This document shows, one piece after another, positions 9,349 through 18,616 of a stretch of 64,000 bases of DNA (positions within the stretch are counted from its first letter, which is position 1; each line of letters opens with the position of its first letter). The translations under genes and the position numbers were made by a program. The notes below the pieces were generated by a model that searched no databases, was not told where the DNA came from, and saw nothing but the letters and a program-made list of their open reading frames with translations. Source of the stretch: Brevibacterium sp. ZH18 (GTDB lineage Bacteria > Actinomycetota > Actinomycetes > Actinomycetales > Brevibacteriaceae). The stretch is taken from assembly GCF_022748595.1 (NCBI RefSeq), contig NZ_JALDSX010000014.1:1-64000 (forward strand), given 5' to 3'.

Positions 9349-12021
9349 TCAGCTGAGCAGACGCCGAGTCGAATCGATGCGCGTGGTGTCCATGAGGAGT
9401 TCGATCCTGACACTGAGCAGATGCCCGTCGGTGACGGTCGCCACCATCGGATGGATCTCGAGTTCGAGGATCTGCGGGTGCCGTTCGACGAGGACCGAGA
9501 GGCGCTCGAGCACGTTCTTGAGCGGATCGATATTGACCGGTGGCAGACCGCGATAGCCGAACAGCCGCGGCGAGGACTTGACCGACCGGATCATGTTCTC
9601 AGCATCCTTGTCTGTCAGCGGAGCCACACGATGCTCGACGTCTCCGAGCAGCTCGGTCGTGTCACCGGCCAGGGAGAACGAGAGCAACGGGCCCAGCAGC
9701 CGATCCTCGCCGGCGCGGATGACGCAGGGCACGCCCGGAGGAGCCATCGCCTGCACATCGACGAGAGGTTCCTCGTCGAGGGCGAGCGTGCCGATGAGCT
9801 CTTGGATCGCCTGAAAATCCTCTCTCAGCTCCTCCGGGGATTCGATGTTGAGCCGTACCCCGCCGAGTTCCATTCGGTGCCGCAGGGTGGACGACACGGC
9901 TTTGAGTGCGACCGGGTACCCGATCGTCTCCGCTGCGGCCAGACCCTCATCCACCGAGGCGGCGGTGAGGTAGGGCAGGACCTCGATCCCGTAGCACTTG
10001 AGCAGTTCGGTGGCCTGGTCGCGCTCGAGACGCACCGGTGTGCCGGGCACCGCATCAGACAGGGCCGTTTCGATGATCGTGCGCACGCCTTTGTCATCGA
10101 GGTCTTCGACGTCGAGGAAGCGACCGTGTTCGGCCGAGCGCCAGCGGGCGTAGTCGGTCGCTCTGGCCAGAGACCAGACCGCGTCCTCGGGGCCGACGTA
10201 GCTGGGCACAGTATGGGAGATGCGGTTTCCCTCGCTGTCGCTGAGGAACGACGTCAGTTCGTCCTGGACGCCCTGGATGCCGAGGAAGCAGGCAACGGTC
10301 GTCTTCTTCGAACGGGCGGCGGCCTCGGAGAGGTGGGCGGCGATCTCGGCTTCCTCGGCACCGGCCGAGGGGGTGAAGGTGACGACGACCGAATCGATGT
10401 CGTCGCGGGCGTACATCGCGTCGAGCTCGGTGCGGAAGGTCTCCGCCTCGACCTCGGGGTGCAGTGAGACGGGATCGGCTTCGATGTGCAGACCTTCGGA
10501 GCGGGCGCGCTGGACGATGAGGGTCGACATTGCCGCGGAGTTGCCGATGACACCGACTCGACGGCCGGCCGGCAGCGGCTGTGTGGAGAAGACCTGGGCT
10601 AAGTCGAAGAGCTGGTGGATAGTACCGGCCCTGATCACCCCGGCCTGCCCGAGCACCTGGTCGAGGGTGTTGGGAGCCAACGAGGATGTGCGCACGATGT
10701 GTCCCGGCGGCAGTTCACGGCCGGTCAGGTCGGATTTGATGACGACGACGGGCTTGACGCGTGAGACCCGGCGGGCGATGCGCGAGAACTTGCGCGGGTT
10801 GCCGATCGACTCGAGATAGAGGCCGACTGTCTTAGTCGCCGGGTCCTCCTCCCAGTACTGGAGGAGGTCGTTGCCGGACAGATCCGCACGGTTTCCGGCC
10901 GAGACGAACGTCGAGATGCCGAGCCCGCGCTTCTTCGCCGCGGCGAGGAGGGCAGTGCCCAGTGCGCCGGACTGGCTGAAGAGGCCCAGCGTGCCTGAAG
11001 CGGGCAGGAACGGCGCCAGCGAGGCGTTGAGCGAGATGTCCTGTGCCTCATTGACAAGGCCGAAGGAGTTCGGCCCGACCACGCGCATACCGTAGGCACG
11101 GGCTGTCGAGACCATTTGCCGCTGCAGTTCGGCGCCCTCGGCCCCTGTCTCTGCGAAGCCCGAGGAGATGACGAGCACGGCCTTGACGCCGTGGGCGGCG
11201 CACTCCTGTACCACCTCGGTGGCGGATTCCGCAGGTACCGCGATCACGGCCAGGTCGGCCGTGCCCGGAAGGTCGCCGAGGCTCGGGTATGCCTGTACGC
11301 CTGCGACCTGGTCGGCTTCGGGGTGCACGACCCACAGGTCGCCAGTGAACTTCGCCGAGGTGATGTTGCGGATGAGGAGATTGCCGGTGGAGTTGCGCTT
11401 GCGGCTGGCACCGATGACCACTACCGAGGCGGGGTGGAGGACCGTGCGCACGCTCAGGGCCTCGGCGCGGTGCTCGCGTGAGGACTGAACCTCGACCGAG
11501 CGTGCCGTGGGGTCGATGTCGAAGTTCACGGCGACGACGCCGTCGTCGAAACCCCGGGACACCTCGTAGCCGGCGGCCTGGAAGACCTGGAGCATCGAGC
11601 GGTTCTGGGGGAGCACTTCGGCGGTGAACTTCCGGATCCCCAGATCCCGGGCGGCAGCGGCGAGGTGCTCGAGGAGGATCGAGCCGATTCCGCGACCTTG
11701 GTGGGCATCCGCGATGTTGAAGGCGACCTCCGCCGAAGTGGGTGTGATTTTGTCGAACCGGCCGACTCCGATGATGTCGTTGCCGATGAGCATGACCAGG
11801 GCCACCCTGTCGTGGTGGTCGACGTTGACGAACCGTTCGAGATCGCGCTTGGGCAGACGCGGCAGGGGGGCGAAGAAGCGCAGATAGATGGACTCGGGCG
11901 ACTGCGCCTCGTGCAGGCGCGAGATGGCTTCGGCATCGGCTGGAGTGATGGGACGCAGATGCGCGGTTCCACCGTCGCGGAGGACGACATCAGCTTCCCA
12001 ACCGGCAGGATAGTTTTCCAT
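9349..12021 (-). CDS. GNAT protein acetyltransferase fused to NDP-forming acyl-CoA synthetase-like domains
   Basis: An 890-residue protein with an N-terminal GNAT domain (about 10-175), then a CoA-binding Rossmann domain (about 195-320, V-V-I-G-A-S-R-K), flavodoxin-like ligase domains (about 330-640) and a C-terminal ATP-grasp domain (about 660-870). This is the order of the PatA-type lysine acetyltransferases of Streptomyces, which acetylate AMP-forming acyl-CoA synthetases. The phosphohistidine loop of active ADP-forming synthetases (S-H-T-G) is replaced by V-R-T-S-S, so the ligase half is probably regulatory. ATG 12021 is chosen because TATGCT sits 6 nt upstream and the GNAT fold begins just after it. 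Confidence 0.85.
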   Translation of the reverse strand: MENYPAGWEADVVLRDGGTAHLRPITPADAEAISRLHEAQSPESIYLRFFAPLPRLPKRDLERFVNVDHHDRVALVMLIGNDIIGVGRFDKITPTSAEVAFNIADAHQGRGIGSILLEHLAAAARDLGIRKFTAEVLPQNRSMLQVFQAAGYEVSRGFDDGVVAVNFDIDPTARSVEVQSSREHRAEALSVRTVLHPASVVVIGASRKRNSTGNLLIRNITSAKFTGDLWVVHPEADQVAGVQAYPSLGDLPGTADLAVIAVPAESATEVVQECAAHGVKAVLVISSGFAETGAEGAELQRQMVSTARAYGMRVVGPNSFGLVNEAQDISLNASLAPFLPASGTLGLFSQSGALGTALLAAAKKRGLGISTFVSAGNRADLSGNDLLQYWEEDPATKTVGLYLESIGNPRKFSRIARRVSRVKPVVVIKSDLTGRELPPGHIVRTSSLAPNTLDQVLGQAGVIRAGTIHQLFDLAQVFSTQPLPAGRRVGVIGNSAAMSTLIVQRARSEGLHIEADPVSLHPEVEAETFRTELDAMYARDDIDSVVVTFTPSAGAEEAEIAAHLSEAAARSKKTTVACFLGIQGVQDELTSFLSDSEGNRISHTVPSYVGPEDAVWSLARATDYARWRSAEHGRFLDVEDLDDKGVRTIIETALSDAVPGTPVRLERDQATELLKCYGIEVLPYLTAASVDEGLAAAETIGYPVALKAVSSTLRHRMELGGVRLNIESPEELREDFQAIQELIGTLALDEEPLVDVQAMAPPGVPCVIRAGEDRLLGPLLSFSLAGDTTELLGDVEHRVAPLTDKDAENMIRSVKSSPRLFGYRGLPPVNIDPLKNVLERLSVLVERHPQILELEIHPMVATVTDGHLLSVRIELLMDTTRIDSTRRLLS

Positions 12022-12027
12022 GGTCCC

Positions 12028-12033
12028 AGCATA
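12028..12033 (-). promoter_or_regulatory. Putative leaderless -10 element of the acetyltransferase gene
   Basis: On the minus strand TATGCT is followed by GGGACC and the ATG, matching the start pattern seen at other genes here. Confidence 0.45.
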
Positions 12034-12154
12034 TGCGCCACCACCTCGGCGCGGGGAGGCACACGAGCAGACAAGTGCCCGAACAGTGGCCGAACAGGAG
12101 TTCGCCCACGAGCCGAACTGGGATGCTGCGGGCGAGTGGGGCACAATGGGAACC

Positions 12155-12742
12155 ATGGCTTTACCCGAGGTTCTCGTCCACGATCTGCAGTCGGCAGGTT
12201 ACTATCCGCAACTCACGCAGGGCATCCTCGCCGATTCTCTGTTCGACGAACCGGTGCTCGCCCATTTCGTCCACATCGACACGCATGTCGACATCGAGTC
12301 GATCCACCGTCACGTCACGGCGTTCGTGCTCACTGAGACCCGGCTCCTCCTTGCCCACGTCGATGACGATCCCAATGTCGCACCGGGGTCGAAGCCGCGC
12401 GCGGTCACGAGCAGCGAGGACATCGAACTCGAACGACTCGGCACCGTCATGGTCGGTCGGACCTTCGCCGATCCCGCCGCGTTCAAACCCGGCGACAAAC
12501 CCGTCGAGGTGTCGCTGACTCTCTCGTGGGGCGCCTCACGCCGACTCGAAGCCTTCCCTGAAACCTGCGGCGACCCCGATTGCGTGGGCGATCACGGCTA
12601 CGGCGGCTCGATCTTCGCTGAGGACGTCATGTTGCGCGTCTCTGCCGAAGCCGAGGGCCAGTCTGCCGTCGACCGCATCGCGGAGTTCGCTGGGAAGCTG
12701 CGCTCAGCAGTCTTCCAGGCCAGGCTCCGGTCGCGTCGCTGA
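12155..12742 (+). CDS. DUF5998 family protein
   Basis: 195 residues from ATG 12155. This resembles an actinobacterial family of unknown function (DUF5998) usually found just before an alkaline-phosphatase-superfamily gene, as it is here. It contains C-G-D-P-D-C-V-G-D-H, possibly a small metal site. No signal peptide or membrane segment is visible. ATG 12146 is an alternative start. I prefer 12155 because CACAAT lies 7 nt upstream, like other leaderless starts in the window. The stop overlaps the next start (TGATG). Confidence 0.75.
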   Translation: MALPEVLVHDLQSAGYYPQLTQGILADSLFDEPVLAHFVHIDTHVDIESIHRHVTAFVLTETRLLLAHVDDDPNVAPGSKPRAVTSSEDIELERLGTVMVGRTFADPAAFKPGDKPVEVSLTLSWGASRRLEAFPETCGDPDCVGDHGYGGSIFAEDVMLRVSAEAEGQSAVDRIAEFAGKLRSAVFQARLRSRR

Positions 12743-13905
12743 TGACGGACGTTCACGCCTCGACCCTGATGGGTCCACCCGACTATTCCGGCCCCATCCT
12801 CTCCGATGTCGTTCCGGCTGCGGCGCTGGGCCTCGGCGCGGGGGAGATCTTCGACGATACGGCCCGCGCCCGGGCCCGAGCACTCGGCCTGGACCGGGAG
12901 TCGCGGACGACGATCGTCGTCCTCATCGACGGCATGGGCGAGCAGCAGCTGAAGGAGTACAGCGGGTACACCCCGTTCTTCCGCTCCCTGGCCTCTGGCC
13001 GTCGGACCCTGTCGACCGGCTTCCCCTCGACCACAGCGAACTCACTGTCGTCGCTGGCCACCGGCCGTCTGCCCGGTGCCCACGGAGTCGTGGGTTACCG
13101 TGTGCTCGACCCGGCGAAGGACGCCGTGTTCAACCAGCTGACCTGGGACCTCGACGTCGACCCCGTCGCGTGGGTGCCCGACGCGACTCTGTTCGAGCGT
13201 CTCAGTGACACGGGCGTTGATGTGGTCAGCCTCGGCGAGGCGAAGTTCGCCGGTCGCGGCCTGAACAAGGCGTCTCTGCGCGGTGGTCGGTTCCGTGCGT
13301 CGAAGACGCTCGAGGAGCGCTGCAGGCATGCCATCGCCGAGGCGCGGGCCCCCGGTCGCCGTCTCATCTACCTCTACTGGGGCAACCTCGACAAGGCCGG
13401 TCACGTCCACGGATCGCATTCCTCGCAGTGGACCGAGGAGCTCGAGCATGTCGATCTCGCACTGTCCCAGCTGGCCAACGACCTCCCGGCGGATTCGACG
13501 ATGATCGTCACGGCCGACCATGGGATGGTCGACATCGACCATGAGCTGCGTCTTGACCTCGCCGATGCCCCGTGGCTGCGTACCGGTGTGCGCCACGTCG
13601 GGGGAGAGCCGCGTGCACTCCATCTCTATGTCGAACCCGGCGCCGAGGCGGACGTGGCGTCTGCGTGGACCGAGACCATCAATGGTCGCGGGCTCATGCT
13701 CAGTCGTGCGGAGGCCATTCGGCGCGGGTACTTCGGACCCGTCGTTCCACGGGTGCGGGAGCGCATCGGGGACTTCGTCATCATCTGCCAGGACGAGTTC
13801 GCCATAGTCGATTCGGAGCACGACTCCGCCTCGGCGCTGGCTCTCATCGGCCATCACGGATCGACGACGACACGCGAGCTGGAGATTCCCCTCATCGTCG
13901 TGTGA
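12742..13905 (+). CDS. Alkaline phosphatase superfamily phosphodiesterase/nucleotide pyrophosphatase
   Basis: 387 residues of the type I phosphodiesterase/nucleotide pyrophosphatase family. Metal-site and nucleophile segments are visible: V-L-I-D-G-M-G near 58, the nucleophile region F-P-S-T-T-A-N-S near 95, T-A-D-H-G-M-V-D near 258 and G-H-H-G-S near the C-terminus. There is no signal peptide, so it is probably cytoplasmic; the substrate is unknown. Translationally coupled to the DUF5998 gene by a 1-nt overlap. Confidence 0.85.
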   Translation: MTDVHASTLMGPPDYSGPILSDVVPAAALGLGAGEIFDDTARARARALGLDRESRTTIVVLIDGMGEQQLKEYSGYTPFFRSLASGRRTLSTGFPSTTANSLSSLATGRLPGAHGVVGYRVLDPAKDAVFNQLTWDLDVDPVAWVPDATLFERLSDTGVDVVSLGEAKFAGRGLNKASLRGGRFRASKTLEERCRHAIAEARAPGRRLIYLYWGNLDKAGHVHGSHSSQWTEELEHVDLALSQLANDLPADSTMIVTADHGMVDIDHELRLDLADAPWLRTGVRHVGGEPRALHLYVEPGAEADVASAWTETINGRGLMLSRAEAIRRGYFGPVVPRVRERIGDFVIICQDEFAIVDSEHDSASALALIGHHGSTTTRELEIPLIVV

Positions 13906-13987
13906 GGCAGCCTCACCCGAATTCACTGATCTGTGGCCAGATCGTCTTCTCTGCCCCAATCGTCCCGCGACCGCTCAGGAGCAGCCG

Positions 13988-15256
13988 ATGTCACCCCATC
14001 CCAAGTCCGTGATTCGCTGGGTCGAGGACGGTGCCGAGGCGTCGGCGACTTGGCATTCGGAGAGTCACGTCCCAGCGCCGGAGCACGTGGTCGTGATCAG
14101 CGACGACGTCACGGCCGACCAGGCATTCCGACTCGCGAAGTCCGGGACGGCCATGCTCTGGCGCGGGGACTTCCACAACGGCCGCCAGCTGGTGCAGGCG
14201 ATGGGACGGCGGTTCAAGAAGCAGCAGGAACGCCAGACTTCACGGCAGAAGAGCCGGTCGCACGACAAAGCGAACGGTCAGCACAGCTTCAGCAGTCAAC
14301 ACAGCTTCAGCAGTCAGCGTCGGGCCACGGCAGATCGTGCGCGCCTGCTCGGCCATGTCGTCATCGAACTCGGTGCGGGCTTCGAACTCGACCTGCGCCG
14401 GGCCCCGGACGTCAGCGCCGCCTGCCGCGCAGCCTACGGGGAGCCGAGCGGACCCATGTGCGTGTCGCTGACCGAACTCAACGGTGTCCTCAGTGCCTAT
14501 CAGTGGCAGCTCAAGGGAGTGGACGTACCTGCTCTGGGCGAGACCATTCATCCTCGCTTCGGTGTGTTCTCGCCGATCCGAGGCGAATACGTCGACCTCG
14601 TCGCACGGACTCCGTTGCCCGAGTCACTGGCAGCAGGTGCGGCAGTCCCTGAACCGACAGTGACCCCTGAACCGACGGCAGCCCGTGGATCGACAGCGTT
14701 CGATCTCGGCACCGGCACCGGAGTTCTCGCCGCGTTGCTGCTGCGCCGTGGCATCGCTCGCGTCGTGGCCACTGACATCAACCCGCGAGCGGTGGCATGC
14801 GCCCGCGAGAATCTTGGTCGCCTGGGCCTCGACAACATGGCCGAGGTCGTCGAGGCCGATCTCTATCCTGAGGGCGCGGCTGTGGGCGGAACCACTGACA
14901 CGCCTCGGGCCGATCTCGTCGTCTGCAATCCGCCCTGGCTGCCCGCGCAGCCGACGTCAGCGCTTGAAGCTGGTATCTACGATCCGGACTCAGACGTGCT
15001 GCACCGATTCCTCGCCGGACTTCCCGCCCACCTCAACCCGGGCGGCGAAGGCTGGCTCATCATCTCCGACCTGGCCGAGCACCTCGGACTGAGGACGCGG
15101 GCCGACCTCCTCGCACGCATCGCCGGGGCGGGACTGACGGTCATCGACCGAATCGACACCGCTCCTAGACACCCTCGGGCACGGGATGCCGAGGACGAAC
15201 TCCACGCCGCTCGCAGCCGCGAGGTGACCTCTCTGTGGCGCCTTCGACTCACCTGA
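13988..15256 (+). CDS. Class I SAM-dependent methyltransferase
   Basis: 422 residues. The C-terminal half is a Rossmann methyltransferase: motif I D-L-G-T-G-T-G (near 238), the acidic T-D-I-N-P-R-A, and N-P-P-W as catalytic motif IV, as in N6-adenine or N5-glutamine methyltransferases acting on rRNA or release factors. The N-terminal ~200 residues are a separate domain with a duplicated Q-H-S-F-S-S segment encoded by an 18-nt tandem repeat. AGGAG lies 6 nt before ATG 13988. The exact substrate cannot be read from sequence. Confidence 0.75.
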   Translation: MSPHPKSVIRWVEDGAEASATWHSESHVPAPEHVVVISDDVTADQAFRLAKSGTAMLWRGDFHNGRQLVQAMGRRFKKQQERQTSRQKSRSHDKANGQHSFSSQHSFSSQRRATADRARLLGHVVIELGAGFELDLRRAPDVSAACRAAYGEPSGPMCVSLTELNGVLSAYQWQLKGVDVPALGETIHPRFGVFSPIRGEYVDLVARTPLPESLAAGAAVPEPTVTPEPTAARGSTAFDLGTGTGVLAALLLRRGIARVVATDINPRAVACARENLGRLGLDNMAEVVEADLYPEGAAVGGTTDTPRADLVVCNPPWLPAQPTSALEAGIYDPDSDVLHRFLAGLPAHLNPGGEGWLIISDLAEHLGLRTRADLLARIAGAGLTVIDRIDTAPRHPRARDAEDELHAARSREVTSLWRLRLT

Positions 15257-15289
15257 CGGACCTGACCGGACTGTGTCAGTGCCTGCGGA

Positions 15290-15295
15290 TAGAAT
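15290..15295 (+). promoter_or_regulatory. Putative leaderless -10 element of purK
   Basis: TAGAAT is followed by a 7-nt spacer and GTG 15303. This supports GTG 15303 over ATG 15294 or GTG 15273, which would fall in or upstream of the -10 element. Confidence 0.5.
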
Positions 15296-15302
15296 GGCGA
15301 TC

Positions 15303-16541
15303 GTGACTTTTCCTCGTGTTGGTGTGATTGGCGGAGGCCAATTGGCACGTATGCTTGCCCCTGCCGCAGAAGCCCTCGGCGTCCGATTCTCCGTCCTCGC
15401 GGAGACAGCGGATGCCCCGGCCACCCAGGTCATCAATGAGGTGACCGTGGGCGACTACACGGACTTCGCGACGCTCAAGGCGTTCGCGGAGACCGTCGAC
15501 GTGGTGACCTTCGACCACGAACATGTGCCCCCGGAACATCTGCAGGCGCTGACCGAGGCGGGCCACGCGGTGCGCCCCGGGCCGCAGGCTCTCATCTTCG
15601 CCCAGGACAAGATCCTCATGCGCGAGAAGATGGACGAGCTCGGGCTGCCGAACCCCGCCTGGGCCCAGATCAACTCTGTGGCCGAAGCCGAGGACTTCGC
15701 CGCTCGAGTCGGCTACCCATTCATTCTGAAGACTCCGCGCGGGGGCTACGACGGCAAGGGTGTACGCGTGATCGAGTCGATCGACGAGGTCGCCGATTGG
15801 CTGCGTGAGGTTCCGCAGCTGCTCGCCGAGGAGAAGGTCGACTTCACCCGTGAGCTCGCTGTCATGGTCGCACGATCCCCGATGGGTCAGACCGCTGTGT
15901 GGCCGGTCGTTGAAACCTGGCAGCAGAACGGAGTCTGCAAAGAGGCGATCGCGCCGGCTCCGAGCCTGCCCGCCGAAACGTCGACGGAGATCACCGCTGC
16001 GATCCTCAAGGTCGCCGGGGCCCTCGACGTCACCGGCGTTATGGCGATGGAGATGTTCGAGACCGCCGACGGCTTCCTCATCAACGAGTTCGCCATGCGC
16101 CCGCACAACACCGGCCACTGGACCCAGGACGGGGCCGTGACGAGTCAGTTCGAACAGCATCTGCGCGCCGTCCTCGACCTGCCCCTCGGCAGCCCTGCAG
16201 CCCGGGAGGACGTGTCCGTGATGGTCAACATCCTCGGCGCCGACCACGAGGATCTCTACCAGCCCTATCTGCACGTCATGGCCCACGACCCGGCAGTGAA
16301 GGTCCACCTCTATGGTAAGAGCGTGCGCCCGGGTCGCAAGGTAGGCCACGTCAACGCCTACGGCCACGACCGCGAGCTCGTCCTCGCACGGGCCCGTCAC
16401 GCCGCAGACTTCATCGCCGGAGTCGACGTCAACCCGCACCCGCAGATGCCGGCCCCGGCCGATCTCGATGCCAATTCCGGCTCACCTGCCACATCTGCGA
16501 CCTCTGCTCCCGCCGATCCTGCACCAGACGAAAGGGCCTGA
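15303..16541 (+). CDS. purK: 5-(carboxyamino)imidazole ribonucleotide synthase
   Basis: About 412 residues of ATP-grasp enzyme that carboxylates AIR to N5-CAIR using ATP and bicarbonate in de novo purine synthesis. It has the N-terminal [14 protein letters not shown], the ATP-grasp segments [15 protein letters not shown] and M-E-M-F, and [12 protein letters not shown]. The last ~25 residues are Ala/Pro/Ser-rich and not part of the enzyme fold. Start choice follows the -10 element; ATG 15294 is possible. purE follows after 1 nt, completing the two-step AIR to CAIR route. Confidence 0.93.
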   Translation: MTFPRVGVIGGGQLARMLAPAAEALGVRFSVLAETADAPATQVINEVTVGDYTDFATLKAFAETVDVVTFDHEHVPPEHLQALTEAGHAVRPGPQALIFAQDKILMREKMDELGLPNPAWAQINSVAEAEDFAARVGYPFILKTPRGGYDGKGVRVIESIDEVADWLREVPQLLAEEKVDFTRELAVMVARSPMGQTAVWPVVETWQQNGVCKEAIAPAPSLPAETSTEITAAILKVAGALDVTGVMAMEMFETADGFLINEFAMRPHNTGHWTQDGAVTSQFEQHLRAVLDLPLGSPAAREDVSVMVNILGADHEDLYQPYLHVMAHDPAVKVHLYGKSVRPGRKVGHVNAYGHDRELVLARARHAADFIAGVDVNPHPQMPAPADLDANSGSPATSATSAPADPAPDERA

Positions 16542-16542
16542 T

Positions 16543-17127
16543 ATGCCCCCTGCAACAGACGACGCGAACCTGGACGCCGCCTCGGCGAGTGAATCCGCTG
16601 CGAATCCTCAAAACAACTCTGCGAATCCCGGCACCGTGCGAGTTGGGATCGTCATGGGCTCGGATTCGGACTGGCCGACGATGAAGGCCGCCGCCGAGGC
16701 GCTTGAGGAATTGGGCATCGACTCCATCGCCGAGGTCGTCTCCGCTCACCGCATGCCCGAAGACATGGTCGAATGGGCGAAGACCGCAGCCGATCGTGGA
16801 CTGCGCGTCGTCATCGCCGGCGCCGGGGGAGCGGCTCACCTGCCGGGAATGATCGCCTCGATGACGTCACTGCCGGTCATCGGCGTACCCGTCCCACTGA
16901 AGTACCTCGACGGGATGGACTCTCTGCTGTCTATCGTGCAGATGCCCGGAGGCGTTCCCGTGGCCACCGTCTCGATCGGAGGGGCGAAGAACGCGGGCCT
17001 CCTCGCGGCCCGGATCCTCGGCGCCGGTGAAGGCGAGGAAGCCGCTGCGATTCGCTCTCGACTCGACGAGTATCGAAGCCAGCTGCGGCAGGTCGCTCTC
17101 GACAAAGGCAGTGCACTGCGGCGATAA
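16543..17127 (+). CDS. purE: N5-CAIR mutase
   Basis: 194 residues. Converts N5-CAIR to CAIR, directly after PurK. The family motifs [18 protein letters not shown] with the catalytic His, and [11 protein letters not shown] are intact. The first ~30 residues are a variable Ala/Ser/Asn extension before [14 protein letters not shown] lies 9 nt before ATG 16543. Confidence 0.95.
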   Translation: MPPATDDANLDAASASESAANPQNNSANPGTVRVGIVMGSDSDWPTMKAAAEALEELGIDSIAEVVSAHRMPEDMVEWAKTAADRGLRVVIAGAGGAAHLPGMIASMTSLPVIGVPVPLKYLDGMDSLLSIVQMPGGVPVATVSIGGAKNAGLLAARILGAGEGEEAAAIRSRLDEYRSQLRQVALDKGSALRR

Positions 17128-17161
17128 TAGAGCTACTTAACGATCGATCAGTTCTAGGAGT

Positions 17162-18313
17162 ATGATGTTCGACCTTTATCAGCCCAGCGAAGAACACGAA
17201 GAGATTCGCGCCGCTGTGCGCAACGTCGTCGAGAAGAAGATCACGCCGTTCGCCGCCGAAGTCGACCAGGATTCTCGCTACCCGCAGGAAGCTCACGACG
17301 CTCTGGTCGAGACCGATTTCTTCGCCGCGCACATTCCCGAGGAATACGGCGGCATGGGTGCGGATGCACTGGCTGTGGCCATCATCATCGAAGAGGTCGC
17401 ACGTGGGTGCGCCTCATCCTCCCTCATCCCAGCAGTCAACAAGCTCGGCAGCTTGCCCGTCCAGCTCGGCGGCAGCGAAGAGATCAAGCAGAAGTACTTC
17501 CCGCAGGTCGCCCGGGGTGAAGCCGGCTTCTCCTACGGGCTCTCCGAGCGCGAAGCCGGCTCCGACACTGCTTCGATGAAGACCCGTGCCGTGCGCGACG
17601 GCGATGACTGGATCCTCAACGGCGTGAAAACCTGGATCACAAACGCCGGCGAGTCCGAGTACTACACGGTCATGGCTGTGACCGACCCTGACGGAGCACG
17701 GGGACGCAACATCTCAGCTTTCGTCGTTGAAAAGTCCGATGAGGGCTTCACCTTCGGTGAGAAGGAGCGCAAGCTCGGCATCAAGGGATCGCCCACCCGC
17801 GAACTCCTCTTCGACAACGTCCGACTGCCCGGCGACCGGATCGTCGGCGAACCGGGTGAGGGCCTGAAGATCGCTCTGCGCACCCTCGACCACACCCGCG
17901 TGACGATTGCGGCACAGGCCGTCGGCATCGCACAGGGTGCTCTGGACTATGCGGTCAGCTATGTGAAGGAACGTCAGCAGTTCGGCAAGAGCATCGCTGA
18001 GAACCAGGCGATTCAGTTCATGCTCGCCGATATGGGGATGAAGCTCGAAGCCGCCCGGTCGCTCACCTACACCGCCGCTGCGAAGAGCCAGCGTTTCGAC
18101 GATGACCTCACATACTTCGGAGCCGCCGCGAAGGCCTTCGCCTCGGATGCGGCCATGGAGATCACCACGGATGCCGTGCAGCTGCTCGGCGGTGCGGGCT
18201 ACGTCGTCGACCACCCGGTCGAGCGGATGATGCGCGATGCGAAGATCACTCAGATCTACGAAGGCACTAACCAGATCCAGCGCATGGTGATGGGCCGCAA
18301 GCTCATCGCCTGA
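17162..18313 (+). CDS. Acyl-CoA dehydrogenase (FadE25-like)
   Basis: 383 residues, full length for the short/medium-chain acyl-CoA dehydrogenase family. An FAD flavoenzyme that introduces the C2-C3 double bond in acyl-CoA. The catalytic Glu is in I-Y-E-G-T-N-Q-I-Q-R near 368. S-E-R-E-A-G-S-D and W-I-T-N-A-G contact FAD and substrate. AGGAG sits 4-5 nt before the ATG-ATG pair. The purK-purE-fadE25 order is also found in M. tuberculosis. A strong hairpin terminator follows. Confidence 0.9.
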   Translation: MMFDLYQPSEEHEEIRAAVRNVVEKKITPFAAEVDQDSRYPQEAHDALVETDFFAAHIPEEYGGMGADALAVAIIIEEVARGCASSSLIPAVNKLGSLPVQLGGSEEIKQKYFPQVARGEAGFSYGLSEREAGSDTASMKTRAVRDGDDWILNGVKTWITNAGESEYYTVMAVTDPDGARGRNISAFVVEKSDEGFTFGEKERKLGIKGSPTRELLFDNVRLPGDRIVGEPGEGLKIALRTLDHTRVTIAAQAVGIAQGALDYAVSYVKERQQFGKSIAENQAIQFMLADMGMKLEAARSLTYTAAAKSQRFDDDLTYFGAAAKAFASDAAMEITTDAVQLLGGAGYVVDHPVERMMRDAKITQIYEGTNQIQRMVMGRKLIA

Positions 18314-18616
18314 GTCCGGTCACGCGCAGAACCTGTCCTGCTCGGCAGAAGATCCTTGCCTTCGGGCGGGGATCTTCTCCTGTGCGGGGCCCTGCGTGGG
18401 ACCCTGTGTGTGTCTGCTGGGTATGTTCTGCTGTGTGCCTGACGGGAGCGAATGCCCTCGTTGAGGATGCGCCGCATCGGCTCGGTTGGGACCTTCGTGA
18501 ACGTCCTCACACTCTGTGCGACATGCGCAGGGCGGATGTGCAGGGTTCGGGGACATGCACGCGACACAATGGATGAACACAGAGGACTCTGACAATTTTT
18601 TGGCACAGTAGTTCCT
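18314..18616. other. Intergenic region with a terminator, no gene
   Basis: About 300 bp containing the terminator hairpin at 18347-18378 and the upstream region of the LCP gene, including CTGACA followed by a T-run around 18588-18600. A short open frame inside it has no ribosome site or protein-like character. Confidence 0.55.
18347..18378 (+). terminator. Hairpin terminator with UUCG tetraloop
   Basis: A 14-bp stem closes a TTCG loop: AGAAGATCCTTGCC pairs with GGCGGGGATCTTCT through two G-U pairs. It follows the acyl-CoA dehydrogenase stop by 34 nt. No long T-tract follows, as is common in high-GC actinobacteria. Confidence 0.7.

Noticed and set aside
15276-16439. 387-codon open frame opposite purK
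   Set aside because: Antisense shadow of a gene with all PurK motifs.
18382-18576. 64-codon plus-strand frame after the acyl-CoA dehydrogenase terminator
   Set aside because: Cys/Trp-rich, no ribosome site, immediately after a terminator stem.
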